Shown here: piece by piece, positions 42,187-50,469 of the stretch
Position numbering within the stretch: position 1 is the stretch's first letter
How the letters are laid out: each line of letters opens with the position of its first letter
DNA from: JBFGCT01 sp963825565
GTDB taxonomy: Bacteria; Actinomycetota; Acidimicrobiia; Acidimicrobiales; Ilumatobacteraceae
Direction of reading: 5' to 3'
DNA length: 64,000 nt
NCBI GenBank assembly: GCA_963825565.1
Contig: CAWGTW010000019.1
Coordinates: 1 to 64,000, forward strand
Notes under the pieces: generated by a model
Seen by the model: the letters and a program-made list of their open reading frames with translations, nothing else
Told to the model about the DNA's origin: nothing
The model's database searches: none
Translations under genes and position numbers: made by a program

Positions 42187-43059
42187 ATGATCGCTGACGA
42201 TCGCGGGCGGCGTCGTCCGCCGATCGACGGTCCGCTGGTCGCCGCACTGATCGGCTCGCCGGTCGCGCACAGCCTGTCGCCGGCCATCCACCGCGCGGCG
42301 TTCGACGCCGCTGGTGTCGACTGGACGTACGTTGCGTTCGACGTCGCGCCCGGCGAGGGCCCGGCGGCGGTGGCGGCCATGCGCACGTTGGGGATCGCCG
42401 GGTTGTCGGTCACGATGCCGCACAAGGCCGACGTCGCCGGCGCGGTCGATCGCCTGGCGCCCGAGGCCCGGGCGCTGCGGTCGGTCAACACGGTGAGCTG
42501 GCACGGCGACGAGCTCGTCGGATCGAGCACCGACGGCGCCGGGTTCGTTGCATCGCTCGCCGAGCAGGGGGTCGGCGTGGCCGGCACGACCGTCGCCGTC
42601 ATCGGAGCAGGCGGCGCGGCGCGGTCGGTGATCGACGCGCTGGGTCGGAGCGGCGCTGAGCGCATCGCGGTCGTCAACCGCACACCCGATCGGGCGGCGC
42701 GTGCGGCCGAGCTGGCCGCGGTCGCCAGCGTCGGCGGCCCGGACGACCTGGCCTCGGCCGACATCGTCGTCAACGCGACCAGCGTCGGGATGGGCATCGA
42801 CCCCGACCGCGCGACGGCGGCCGACCTGCCGTGCGAACCGGGCCTGCTCGATCCTGCCCAGGTCGTCGTCGACCTGGTCTACCACCCGCTCGACACCGCG
42901 TGGCTGATGGCGGCTCGGCGGCGGGGCGCCCGAACGGTCGACGGCCTCGGCATGCTCGTCCACCAGGCCGTTCTGCAGCAGCAGGCCTGGCTCGGATCGA
43001 ACCCGGACGTCGACGCGATGCGTGCCGCCGCCGCGACGGCACTCGCCTGCCGGCCCTGA
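42187..43059 (+). CDS. aroE: Shikimate dehydrogenase
   Basis: A 290-residue enzyme reducing 3-dehydroshikimate with NADPH. The substrate domain has IGSPVAHSLSPAIHRAAFD and SVTMPHKADVA with the catalytic Lys, then the NADP domain VAVIGAGGAARSVIDAL and VVNRTPDRA. NATSVGMG and DGLGMLVHQAVLQQQAWLG close the site. First of the shikimate block, 32 bases after mltG. An ATG start with weak upstream pairing; the ten Arg-rich residues before IDGPLVAALIG may be non-conserved. Confidence 0.92.
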   Translation: MIADDRGRRRPPIDGPLVAALIGSPVAHSLSPAIHRAAFDAAGVDWTYVAFDVAPGEGPAAVAAMRTLGIAGLSVTMPHKADVAGAVDRLAPEARALRSVNTVSWHGDELVGSSTDGAGFVASLAEQGVGVAGTTVAVIGAGGAARSVIDALGRSGAERIAVVNRTPDRAARAAELAAVASVGGPDDLASADIVVNATSVGMGIDPDRATAADLPCEPGLLDPAQVVVDLVYHPLDTAWLMAARRRGARTVDGLGMLVHQAVLQQQAWLGSNPDVDAMRAAAATALACRP

Positions 43060-43135
43060 CCCGACCACGCGAACCGTCGAGGCCGTGACGTGCCGGGCGC
43101 GGGTGCTGCGGACATTTCGGAAGGGGTGGCGCCGG

Positions 43136-43141
43136 TAGCAT
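43136..43141 (+). promoter_or_regulatory. -10 box (leaderless) of aroC
   Basis: TAGCAT, seven bases before ATG 43149. Confidence 0.55.
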
Positions 43142-43148
43142 CGCTTCG

Positions 43149-44312
43149 ATGCTGCGCTATCTCACCGCGGGGGAGTCGCACGGGCAGGGCCTGGTGGTCG
43201 TGGTCGAGGGGCTGCCCGCCGGCTTGGAGATCACCGTCGAGCAGATCCAGGCGGAGATGGCCCGGCGCCGGCTCGGCTACGGGCGTGGACCGCGGCAGCG
43301 GTTCGAGGTCGACGAGCTGACGCTGATCGGCGGCGTCCGCCACGGTCGCACGATCGGATCGCCGGTGGCGATCGAGATCCGCAACACCGAGTGGTTCCGC
43401 AGCGACAAGTGGCACGCCGAGATGGATCCGGCACCCGGGACGACCGTGGCCCCGCTGACCCAGGTGCGTCCGGGCCACGCCGACCTCGCCGGGATGCAGA
43501 AGTACGGCTTCACCGACGCCCGCGACGTGCTCGAACGGGCCAGCGCCCGGGAGACCGCGGCGCGGGTGGCGGCCGGTGCGCTGGCCAAGGCGTTGCTGCG
43601 GCCGCTCGGCGTCGAGGTCATCTCCCACGTCATCCAGATGGGGTCCGTGCGCGTTCCCGACGACGCGGCTCGCCCGCTGCCCGACCAGCTCGACCGGGTC
43701 GACGAGAACCAGGTGCGGTGCTTCGACCTCGATGCCAGCGAGCGGATGATCGCCGAGATCAAGGAGTGCGCCAAGGAGGGTGACTCGCTGGGCGGGGTGG
43801 TCGAGGTGCTCGGGTTCGGCGTCCCGGTCGGCCTCGGCAGCCATGTCCATTGGGACCGCAAGCTCGATGCGCTGCTCACCCAGGCGGTGATGAGCATCCA
43901 GGCGGTCAAGGGCGTCGAGATCGGTGACGGGTTCGATGTCGCTGGCCGGCGCGGCAGCAACGCCCACGACCCGATCTCGTGGGACGCCGATGCCCGGCAG
44001 TACCGCCGGGGGAGCACGCTCGCCGGCGGCACCGAAGGCGGGATCTCGACCGGCGAGCTGCTGGTCGTGCGGGCGGCGATGAAGCCGTTGGCGACGCTGA
44101 ACAAGCCGACGCTCGAGACCGTCGACACCGCGACCAAGGAGACCGCCGTGTCGTTCAAGGAACGAACCGATGTCACCGCCGTGCCGGCGATGGGCGTCGT
44201 CGCCGAGACGATGGTCGCGCTCGTCCTGGCGGCGGAGGCGCAGCGCAAGTTCGGCGGCGACTCGATCGCCGAGTTCGTGCGCAACGCCGAGTCGTTCGCG
44301 GCGACGCTGTAG
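43149..44312 (+). CDS. aroC: Chorismate synthase
   Basis: A 387-residue FMN-dependent enzyme converting EPSP to chorismate, the last shikimate step. TAGESHGQGLVVVVEGLPAG at the N-terminus, GRGPRQRFEVDE, the RASARETAARVAAGA-type motif (here ERASARETAARVAAGA) and RRGSNAHDPI are the family signatures. Its own leaderless promoter box precedes it, within the aroE-aroB block. aroK follows after 12 bases. Confidence 0.96.
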   Translation: MLRYLTAGESHGQGLVVVVEGLPAGLEITVEQIQAEMARRRLGYGRGPRQRFEVDELTLIGGVRHGRTIGSPVAIEIRNTEWFRSDKWHAEMDPAPGTTVAPLTQVRPGHADLAGMQKYGFTDARDVLERASARETAARVAAGALAKALLRPLGVEVISHVIQMGSVRVPDDAARPLPDQLDRVDENQVRCFDLDASERMIAEIKECAKEGDSLGGVVEVLGFGVPVGLGSHVHWDRKLDALLTQAVMSIQAVKGVEIGDGFDVAGRRGSNAHDPISWDADARQYRRGSTLAGGTEGGISTGELLVVRAAMKPLATLNKPTLETVDTATKETAVSFKERTDVTAVPAMGVVAETMVALVLAAEAQRKFGGDSIAEFVRNAESFAATL

Positions 44313-44324
44313 GGGACGGTGGCG

Positions 44325-44855
44325 ATGGCGGCCGCGCGCGACTGCACGCCTGGGCACATCGTGCTCGTCGGGATGATGGGTGCCGGCAAGTCGTCGGTCG
44401 GTCGGGCGATGGCGCAGCGACTGGGTCGCCCGTTGCTCGACTCGGACGCGATGATCGAGGAACGCACCGGACGGACCGTGCGCGAGATCTGGCTGGACAT
44501 CGGCGAGCCGGCCTATCGGCTGCTCGAGACCGAGGTGCTCGCCGAGGCGTTGGGCTGTGAGGAGCCGGCGGTGATCGCCGCCGCCGGAGGCGTCGTGCTG
44601 AGCCCGACCAACCGGGCGTTGCTCGCCGACTCCGACGCGCACGTGGTGTGGTTGGCGGCCGACGTCGAACTGCTGCTCGACCGGGTGCGCACTGGCGGGC
44701 ATCGACCGCTGCTCGACGACGATCCCGAGGCGACGTTGCGCACGATGCACGAAGAGCGCGCCGAGCTCTACCGGGAGGTCGCCGACGCGATCGTCTGCGT
44801 CGACCGTCGCTCCGTGAACGATGTCGCCCACGCGGTGCTCCGATGCTGCGCCTGA
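44325..44855 (+). CDS. aroK: Shikimate kinase
   Basis: A 176-residue P-loop kinase phosphorylating shikimate. Walker A is GMMGAGKSSVGRAMA, followed by LLDSDAMIEERTGRTV (substrate Asp) and AAAGGVVLSP. RTGGHRPLLDDDPEATLR is the lid. ATG 44325 has AGGGGAC seven bases upstream. GTG 44319 is the alternative. Its stop overlaps a 34-codon open frame that ends at the aroB start. Confidence 0.93.
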   Translation: MAAARDCTPGHIVLVGMMGAGKSSVGRAMAQRLGRPLLDSDAMIEERTGRTVREIWLDIGEPAYRLLETEVLAEALGCEEPAVIAAAGGVVLSPTNRALLADSDAHVVWLAADVELLLDRVRTGGHRPLLDDDPEATLRTMHEERAELYREVADAIVCVDRRSVNDVAHAVLRCCA

Positions 44856-44959
44856 TGCTCCCCGCCACCATCGCCCCCGCCGCCTCCGTGTGCGTCGCGG
44901 CTGCGGCGGCCAGGGGCGTCACCAGTTCGACGCACACGAGGGGGGTGAGGGGGCGATGA
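44855..44959 (+). CDS. Possible coupled small protein between aroK and aroB (34 residues)
   Basis: An open frame starts with ATG inside the aroK stop (TGATG, 44853-44857) and ends with TGA inside the aroB start (ATGA, 44956-44959). The predicted peptide begins MLPATIAPAASVCVAAAAAR and ends RGVRGR: an Ala-rich hydrophobic part followed by a basic tail. The double stop/start overlap is what a translationally coupled leader peptide would show, but chance cannot be excluded at this length and GC content, and no ribosome binding site is obvious. Confidence 0.35.
   Translation: MLPATIAPAASVCVAAAAARGVTSSTHTRGVRGR
44888..44937 (+). promoter_or_regulatory. Inverted repeat in the aroK-aroB interval
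   Basis: GTGTGCGTCG (44888-44897) and CGACGCACAC (44928-44937) are exact complements, separated by 30 bases. The hairpin ends about eight bases before the G-rich ribosome binding site of aroB. It could affect aroB expression or just be structure inside the small open frame. Confidence 0.4.
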
Positions 44960-45981
44960 GGCGGGTCGCGGTGTCGCTCGGGGAGCGGTCGTACGAGGTC
45001 GTCGTCGGGAGGGGTGTGATCGCCGAGGTCGGTTCGCTGCTGCCGGAGAGCGCGCGGCGGGTCGCGGTGGTGACCCAGGCCGGCATCCCTTCGGAGCTTC
45101 GCGAGCTCGACGACCACGTCGACGGCCGGGCGGTCGAGGTGTTCGAGATCGGCGAAGGCGAGGCGTCGAAGTCGCTGGCCACGATCGAGTCGCTGGCGGG
45201 GGAGTTCGCCCGCTTCGGCCTCACCCGCAACGATGTCGTGGTCGGTGCGGGCGGGGGGATGGTCACCGACGTCGCCGGCTTCGCCGCCGCCACGTGGCAC
45301 CGGGGGGTTGCGGTCGTGCACGTCGCCACGTCGCTGATCGGGATGGTCGACGCGGCGATCGGTGGCAAGACCGGCGTCAACCTCCCGGCGGGCAAGAACC
45401 TGGTCGGTGCGTTCTGGCAGCCGAGCGGCGTGATCTGCGACGTCGACGCCCTCGACACGCTGCCGGCGCGGGAGCTGCGCTGCGGGCTCGGTGAGATGGC
45501 CAAGTACCACTTCCTCACCGGCGACGACCTGCTGGCCATGGAACTCGAGGACCGGATCGCCCGCTGCGTCGAGATCAAGGCCGAGGTCGTGGCGAGCGAC
45601 GAGCGGGAGGGCGGCCGGCGGGCATTGCTGAACTACGGCCACACCCTCGCCCACGCGCTCGAGATCGCGACCGGCCACGACCTGGCGCACGGGGAGGCGG
45701 TGGCGGTCGGGCTGGTCTATGCCGCCGAGCTCGCCCGCGAGCTGGGCCGGATCGACGACGCCCGGGTCGACGAACACCGCCGCGTCGTGGCGGGGGAGTA
45801 CGACCTGACGGCCACGCTCCCGCCGGGCCTGGACCCCGACGCGCTCCTCGCCCTGATGCGCCGCGACAAGAAGGCGCTCGACGGCCTGACGTTCGTGCTC
45901 GACGGCCCGCGCGGCGTCGAGGTCGTCGCCGGGGTCGACGAGGCACCGGTCCGCGCGGCCCTGGATCGGATGATCCGATGA
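44956..45981 (+). CDS. aroB: 3-dehydroquinate synthase
   Basis: A 341-residue NAD- and zinc-dependent enzyme making 3-dehydroquinate from DAHP. NAD motif VVGAGGGMVTDVAGFAAAT, then VATSLIGMVDAAIGGKTGVN, ELRCGLGEMAKYHFL, and metal ligands in NYGHTLAHALE and HGEAVAVGLVYA. ATG 44956 is chosen because of the GAGGGGG stretch just upstream and homology beginning at RVAVSLGERSYEV. The pepQ-like gene starts inside its stop. No aroQ/aroD gene lies next to it, unlike in mycobacteria. Confidence 0.95.
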   Translation: MRRVAVSLGERSYEVVVGRGVIAEVGSLLPESARRVAVVTQAGIPSELRELDDHVDGRAVEVFEIGEGEASKSLATIESLAGEFARFGLTRNDVVVGAGGGMVTDVAGFAAATWHRGVAVVHVATSLIGMVDAAIGGKTGVNLPAGKNLVGAFWQPSGVICDVDALDTLPARELRCGLGEMAKYHFLTGDDLLAMELEDRIARCVEIKAEVVASDEREGGRRALLNYGHTLAHALEIATGHDLAHGEAVAVGLVYAAELARELGRIDDARVDEHRRVVAGEYDLTATLPPGLDPDALLALMRRDKKALDGLTFVLDGPRGVEVVAGVDEAPVRAALDRMIR

Positions 45982-47093
45982 CGATGCGAGCCGACCTGCC
46001 ACCGATCGATCATGCCCGGCGGGTCCGGATCCTCCAGGAGCGGATGCGACCGAAGCTCGGCAACGGCTGCGACGCGCTGCTGTTCACCGACCTCACCGAC
46101 GTCCGCTGGCTGACCGGGTTCACCGGCTCGAACGGCTGGGCGGTGCTGCGTCCCGACCAGCTGATCCTCGGAACCGACGGCCGGTACGGCGACCGGGCGC
46201 GTGCCGAGACCGCTGGCTCGGGGGCGACCGTGATCGCCGAGCAGCAGCGGGCGCGGCTGCACGAACGGCTGCTCGAGTCACTGCGCGGCGCGACCAGTGT
46301 CGCGCTCGACCCGCGGACGACGTCGTTCGCAGAATGGGGGCGCCTCGCCGCCGATGTCCACCTCGAACCGATGGACTCGCTCGTCAAGACGCAGCGCCAG
46401 GTCAAGGACGACGCGGAGCTCGCCCGCATCGAGGCTGCTGCGGCGGCGGCCGACGCGGCGCTCGCCGAGGTCGAACCGCTGCTGCTGGCGACGGTCGACG
46501 AGCCGGTGACCGAAGCCGACGTCCGCAACGAGCTCGAGTACCGGATGCGGCTGCACGGTGCCGACGACCGGAGCTACGACACGATCGTCGCCAGCGGGCC
46601 CGACCACGCCGCCCGACCGCACCACGAGGTGAGCGCCCGCACGATCGTCGAGGGCGACACCGTGATCATCGACGTCGGCGCGCTGGTCGACGGGTACCAC
46701 TCCGACATGACCCGCTCGTGGGTGATCGGTCAGCCGACCGCCCAGCAGCGCGAGGTGTACGAACTGGTCGCCGCCGCGCAGCAGGCCGGTCTCGAAGCGG
46801 TGCGTGAACACCTCGACGCGAGCGAGCTCGACCGGATCTGCCGCGACGTGTTCGTCGAGGCCGGCTACGGCGACTGGTATCTCCACGGAACCGGGCACGG
46901 CGTCGGCCTCGACATCCACGAGCCACCCTTCCACTCGGCGGCCAGCGACGAGACGATCATGCGCGACTACGTGGTGACCGTCGAACCGGGCCTCTATCGT
47001 GGCGGTTTCGGTGGGTTCCGGATCGAGGATCTCGTCGTCGTCACCGAGACCGGCCATCGGGTGCTGACGCACACGCCCAAGCGGCCGCTCTGA
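45978..47093 (+). CDS. pepQ: M24-family aminopeptidase P/prolidase (PepQ-like)
   Basis: A 371-residue metallopeptidase cleaving X-Pro bonds. The N-terminal creatinase-like domain has LLFTDLTDVRWLTGFTGSNG. The catalytic pita-bread domain has the metal ligands DVGALVDGYHSDMTRSW (two Asp), GTGHGVGLDIHEPP (His), VTVEPGLY (Glu) and FRIEDLVVVTE (Glu). ATG 45978 overlaps the aroB stop. The aroB-pepQ-efp-nusB order is the usual actinobacterial arrangement. Confidence 0.92.
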   Translation: MTMRADLPPIDHARRVRILQERMRPKLGNGCDALLFTDLTDVRWLTGFTGSNGWAVLRPDQLILGTDGRYGDRARAETAGSGATVIAEQQRARLHERLLESLRGATSVALDPRTTSFAEWGRLAADVHLEPMDSLVKTQRQVKDDAELARIEAAAAAADAALAEVEPLLLATVDEPVTEADVRNELEYRMRLHGADDRSYDTIVASGPDHAARPHHEVSARTIVEGDTVIIDVGALVDGYHSDMTRSWVIGQPTAQQREVYELVAAAQQAGLEAVREHLDASELDRICRDVFVEAGYGDWYLHGTGHGVGLDIHEPPFHSAASDETIMRDYVVTVEPGLYRGGFGGFRIEDLVVVTETGHRVLTHTPKRPL

Positions 47094-47115
47094 AGCCAAC
47101 TCGCGAAGGATCACC

Positions 47116-47679
47116 ATGCCCCAGATCTCCGTCAACGACCTGAAGAACGGCATCACGCTCGAGCTCGACAACGGCTTGTTCCAGGTCGTCGAGTTCCAGC
47201 ACGTGAAGCCGGGCAAGGGCGGTGCGTTCGTGCGCAGCAAGATCCGCAACGTCCGCACGGGTGCGGTGATCGACAGGACGTTCAACGCCGGCATCAAGGT
47301 CGAGCAGGCGATCGTCGACCGCCAGGACATGCAGTTCCTCTACCGGGACGGCGACGACTTCGTCTTCATGAACACCTCGACCTACGACCAGATGCACGTG
47401 CCGCCGGCGGCGCTCGGCGACGCGACCGACTACCTGACCGAGCAGATGATCGCCCAGATCGCGCAGTACAACGGCGAGATCATCGGCGTCGAGATCGCGG
47501 CGGCGGTCGAGCTGGAGATCGCCGAGACCGAGCCCGGGGTCCAGGGCGACCGCGTGTCGGGCGCCAGGAAGCCGGCGACGCTCTCGACCGGCAAGGTCGT
47601 CCAGGTCCCGCTGTTCGTCGAGCCGGGTGACCGGATCAAGGTCGACACCCGCACCGGCGAGTACATCACCCGCGTCTGA
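47116..47679 (+). CDS. efp: Translation elongation factor P
   Basis: A 187-residue ribosome-binding factor that relieves stalling at polyproline. Three beta-barrel domains: the first has ISVNDLKNGITLELDNGLFQ and the loop HVKPGKGGAFVRSK, whose Lys is the position modified in other bacteria. NTSTYDQMHVP is in domain II, and DRIKVDTRTGEYITRV closes domain III. CGAAGGA about ten bases upstream of ATG 47116 is the ribosome binding site. Confidence 0.97.
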   Translation: MPQISVNDLKNGITLELDNGLFQVVEFQHVKPGKGGAFVRSKIRNVRTGAVIDRTFNAGIKVEQAIVDRQDMQFLYRDGDDFVFMNTSTYDQMHVPPAALGDATDYLTEQMIAQIAQYNGEIIGVEIAAAVELEIAETEPGVQGDRVSGARKPATLSTGKVVQVPLFVEPGDRIKVDTRTGEYITRV

Positions 47680-47690
47680 ACCGCGACCCT

Positions 47691-48101
47691 GTGGCCCATC
47701 TCCCGAAACCCGACGAGCGATCCGATGCCCGCGAGCGGGCGCTGTACCTGCTGTACGAAGCCCACTCGAAGGGGATCGCCGCGACGGACGCCCTTGCCAA
47801 CCAGACCCTCGAACCCGACGAGCTGACCACGCTGCTCGTCACCGGCGTCGACGCGCACCGGGAGCGGCTCGACGCGGCGATCGCCGGGCGGGCGCAGGGC
47901 TGGACGCTGCAGCGGATGCCCGTGCTCGACCTGAGCGTGCTACGGATCGCAGCGTTCGAGTTGGCCGAGCGACCGGACGTCCCGGTCGCCGTCGTCATCG
48001 ACGAGGCGGTCGAATTGGCGAAGCGGTTCTCGACCGACGACAGCAGCCGTTTCGTCAACGGGGTGCTCTCGGCGCTGGTCGCGGAGTTGCGACCGGGCTG
48101 A
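47691..48101 (+). CDS. nusB: Transcription antitermination factor NusB
   Basis: A 136-residue all-helical factor that acts with NusE in rRNA antitermination. RSDARERALYLLYEAHSKG, LQRMPVLDLSVLRIAAFEL and PVAVVIDEAVELAKRFSTDDSS-type helix 5 (with FVNGVLSAL) are the family landmarks. GTG 47691 is 12 bases after efp. Confidence 0.93.
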   Translation: MAHLPKPDERSDARERALYLLYEAHSKGIAATDALANQTLEPDELTTLLVTGVDAHRERLDAAIAGRAQGWTLQRMPVLDLSVLRIAAFELAERPDVPVAVVIDEAVELAKRFSTDDSSRFVNGVLSALVAELRPG

Positions 48102-48195
48102 GGGTCGCGATGTCGACGACGATCGCGAGGTCGACGACGACGGCGGCGGCGGTGACGACCGGCGAGGGTGCCCGACGCGGAGGGTTCGGAGTTGC

Positions 48196-48201
48196 GACAA
48201 T
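48196..48201 (+). promoter_or_regulatory. -10-like box of the DUF2079 gene
   Basis: GACAAT, six bases before ATG 48208; one mismatch to TAnnnT. Confidence 0.4.
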
Positions 48202-48207
48202 GGTCCG

Positions 48208-49833
48208 ATGGCCGATCTGAGGGCGCTCGACGGCGCGGCTGCGCTCGACGACGTCACCGCTGACGCCCCCGACGACGAGGTCGAAGTCGCCGATGGCGCC
48301 GCCGAGCCGACGGCCGGCCTGCGCGCTCGATTCGGCCGACTGGCCGTCCCCCGCTTCGTTCTGGTCGCGGCGATCCTGCTCTACGTCTCCTACTTCACCA
48401 AGCGGTCACTCGACCTGCATCACGGGCTGGCGACATCGACGTACGACTCCGCCCTGTACGACCAGGGGATGTGGTTGCTCTCGCGCGGCAAGGCGCCGTT
48501 CGTCACCCTGATGGGTCGCAACCTGTTCGGCGACCACACCTCGTTCATCCTGCTGTTCCTCGTGCCGCTCTACTGGATCGCACCGGGCGCGTGGATCATG
48601 TTCACGGCCCAGTCGGCGGCGATCGGGCTCGGCGCGGTCCCGATCTTCCTGTACGGGCGCAAGCGTCTCGGGTCGGAGTGGTGGGCACTCGTCGGCGCCC
48701 TCGCCTACCTGGTCCACCCGGCGGTCGGTTGGACGAACCTGGAGAACTTCCACCCGGACGCATTCCTCGGCGTGCTCATCGGCTGCGCGATCTATGCCGC
48801 GCTCGAGTCGAGGTGGCGGTGGTACGCGTTGTTCGTCGTGCTGTCGCTGATGGTGAAAGAGGACGTCTCGCTCGTGATCGTCCCGCTGGGGATCTGGGTC
48901 GCGCTCCGGCGCGACCGGCGGATCGGGCTGCTGACGATCGTCGGCAGCCTGGCGTTCATGGCGGCGGCGATGTTCCTGGTCATGCGCAGCCTGATCGGGG
49001 TGCCGACGCGCAATTCCTGGCGCATCCCCTTCGGCGGCCCGCGCGGGGTGATCGACACGGCGCTGACCAACCCGACCGAGCTGGCCGACCACCTGACCAA
49101 TGACGGCCGCCCGTGGTACCTGTGGCAGATGACCGCGCCGTTCGCGTGGCTGTTCGCCCGGCTGCCGAGCGTTGCGCTGATCAGCGCGCTGGTGCTGTTC
49201 ACGAACATCCTCAGCACGTTCTGGTACCAGTACCAGATCGAGTACCACTACAGCTTGGTCGCCGTTCCGGCGCTCGCCCTCGGCACGGTTCACACGATCG
49301 GTGCGATCCGCGCCCGTCGGGCGCTGCCGGCCGAGGACGACGACGGTGTCGTCCACCAGCTCTTGGTCCCGACCCGTTCGGTCGCGCTCGTCGTGCTCGC
49401 TCTCGCGGCGGCGGTCACCTCGTACCTGTGGGCCCCGGTGCCGTGGGGCCGCACGCCGCTGTACTACGGCACCCCCAACGGCGAGCTGGCGGTCGCCGCC
49501 CGCGACCTGATGGCCGGGATCCCGGACGATGCTGTCGTCGCCGCCCACTACCGGATCACGCCGCATCTGGCGTACCGGACCGAGATCTACCAGTTCCCGA
49601 CGCCGTTCCGCGTCGAGCTGTACGGTCCGGACGACTCGCTCGGGGGGACGCGCCTCGACGATCGTGCCGAGCGGGTCGAGTACGTCATGATCCCGACCAG
49701 CCAGGACGCCCGCCTCGTCGCCGACTGGGCGTCGATCTCGGAGGCGTTCGAGCTGGTCGACAGCAACGAACGCTGGCTGCTCTACCGCCGCGATCGGGCC
49801 GTCGAGCTCCCGCCGCCGGCCGGCGGTCCCTGA
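48208..49833 (+). CDS. DUF2079 multi-pass membrane protein
   Basis: A 541-residue membrane protein with about ten transmembrane helices and a C-terminal soluble domain. TYDSALYDQGMWLLSRG and LFGDHTSFILLFLVPLYWI match DUF2079, a GT-C-like family of unknown substrate. Later motifs are LENFHPDAFLGVLIG and LMVKEDVSLVIVPLG. The C-terminal ~110 residues are soluble and probably extracytoplasmic. A polyprenyl-linked sugar transfer role is possible from the fold but not shown. ATG 48208 follows a box by six bases. It separates nusB from the pyr operon. Confidence 0.78.
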   Translation: MADLRALDGAAALDDVTADAPDDEVEVADGAAEPTAGLRARFGRLAVPRFVLVAAILLYVSYFTKRSLDLHHGLATSTYDSALYDQGMWLLSRGKAPFVTLMGRNLFGDHTSFILLFLVPLYWIAPGAWIMFTAQSAAIGLGAVPIFLYGRKRLGSEWWALVGALAYLVHPAVGWTNLENFHPDAFLGVLIGCAIYAALESRWRWYALFVVLSLMVKEDVSLVIVPLGIWVALRRDRRIGLLTIVGSLAFMAAAMFLVMRSLIGVPTRNSWRIPFGGPRGVIDTALTNPTELADHLTNDGRPWYLWQMTAPFAWLFARLPSVALISALVLFTNILSTFWYQYQIEYHYSLVAVPALALGTVHTIGAIRARRALPAEDDDGVVHQLLVPTRSVALVVLALAAAVTSYLWAPVPWGRTPLYYGTPNGELAVAARDLMAGIPDDAVVAAHYRITPHLAYRTEIYQFPTPFRVELYGPDDSLGGTRLDDRAERVEYVMIPTSQDARLVADWASISEAFELVDSNERWLLYRRDRAVELPPPAGGP

Positions 49834-49938
49834 TCCGGGCGTTGTTCGTCGACGATTCCGTCCGTGGGTCACCGGGGCTGCTACGTTCACCGACCGACCG
49901 TGAAGCGGGTTCTGTGAGGCCCGTACGGAGGAGCGACG

Positions 49939-50469
49939 ATGACTGCCGACGAGCAGCGAGCACGAGGGGCACCCAGACACGTGCTGGGCGCCGACGACGT
50001 CCGGCGGGCGATCACCCGGATGGCACACGAGATCATCGAGCGCAACCGCGGCCTGGCCGGCGTGGCGCTGATCGGGATCCAGACGGGCGGCGTGTGGCTG
50101 GCAGCGGCGCTCGGCGCCGAGATCGATCGCATCGAGGGGGCCGTACCGGTCGGTTCGCTCGATGCCTCGCTGTACCGCGACGACATCGGGCTGCGGCCCG
50201 TCTCGCCCGGCGCGGTCAGCGACCTCAGCTTCGACGTCGACGGGGCGACGATCGTCCTCGTCGACGACGTGCTGTTCACCGGGCGCACGGTCCGGGCCGC
50301 CCTCGACGCGGTCGGCGACTACGGCCGGCCGAGCGTGGTCCAGCTCGCGGTCCTGGTCGACCGCGGTCACCGGGAGCTGCCGATCCGGCCCGACTACGTC
50401 GGCAAGAACCTGCCGACCAGCTCCGACGAGGACGTCCGGGTCACCGCCGACGGCGTGGTCATCTCGTGA
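49939..50469 (+). CDS. pyrR: PyrR, pyrimidine regulatory protein / uracil phosphoribosyltransferase
   Basis: A 176-residue phosphoribosyltransferase-fold protein. The PRPP loop is TIVLVDDVLFTGRTVRAALD. GVALIGIQTGGVWLAAAL and GSLDASLYRDDIG are typical of PyrR, which senses UMP and controls pyr mRNA in other bacteria. ATG 49939 has GGAGG about seven bases upstream. The 105-base leader holds no clear terminator/antiterminator pair that I can identify. First gene of the pyrimidine operon; its stop overlaps pyrB. Confidence 0.93.
   Translation: MTADEQRARGAPRHVLGADDVRRAITRMAHEIIERNRGLAGVALIGIQTGGVWLAAALGAEIDRIEGAVPVGSLDASLYRDDIGLRPVSPGAVSDLSFDVDGATIVLVDDVLFTGRTVRAALDAVGDYGRPSVVQLAVLVDRGHRELPIRPDYVGKNLPTSSDEDVRVTADGVVIS

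Noticed and set aside
48102..48207. Small gene between nusB and the DUF2079 gene
   Set aside because: The 106 bases are low-complexity (GACGACG-type) and hold no start with a ribosome binding site or conserved-looking product.
49834..49938. PyrR-dependent attenuator upstream of pyrR
   Set aside because: I could not find a convincing terminator/antiterminator pair or the PyrR-binding loop in the 105 bases, so no feature is claimed.
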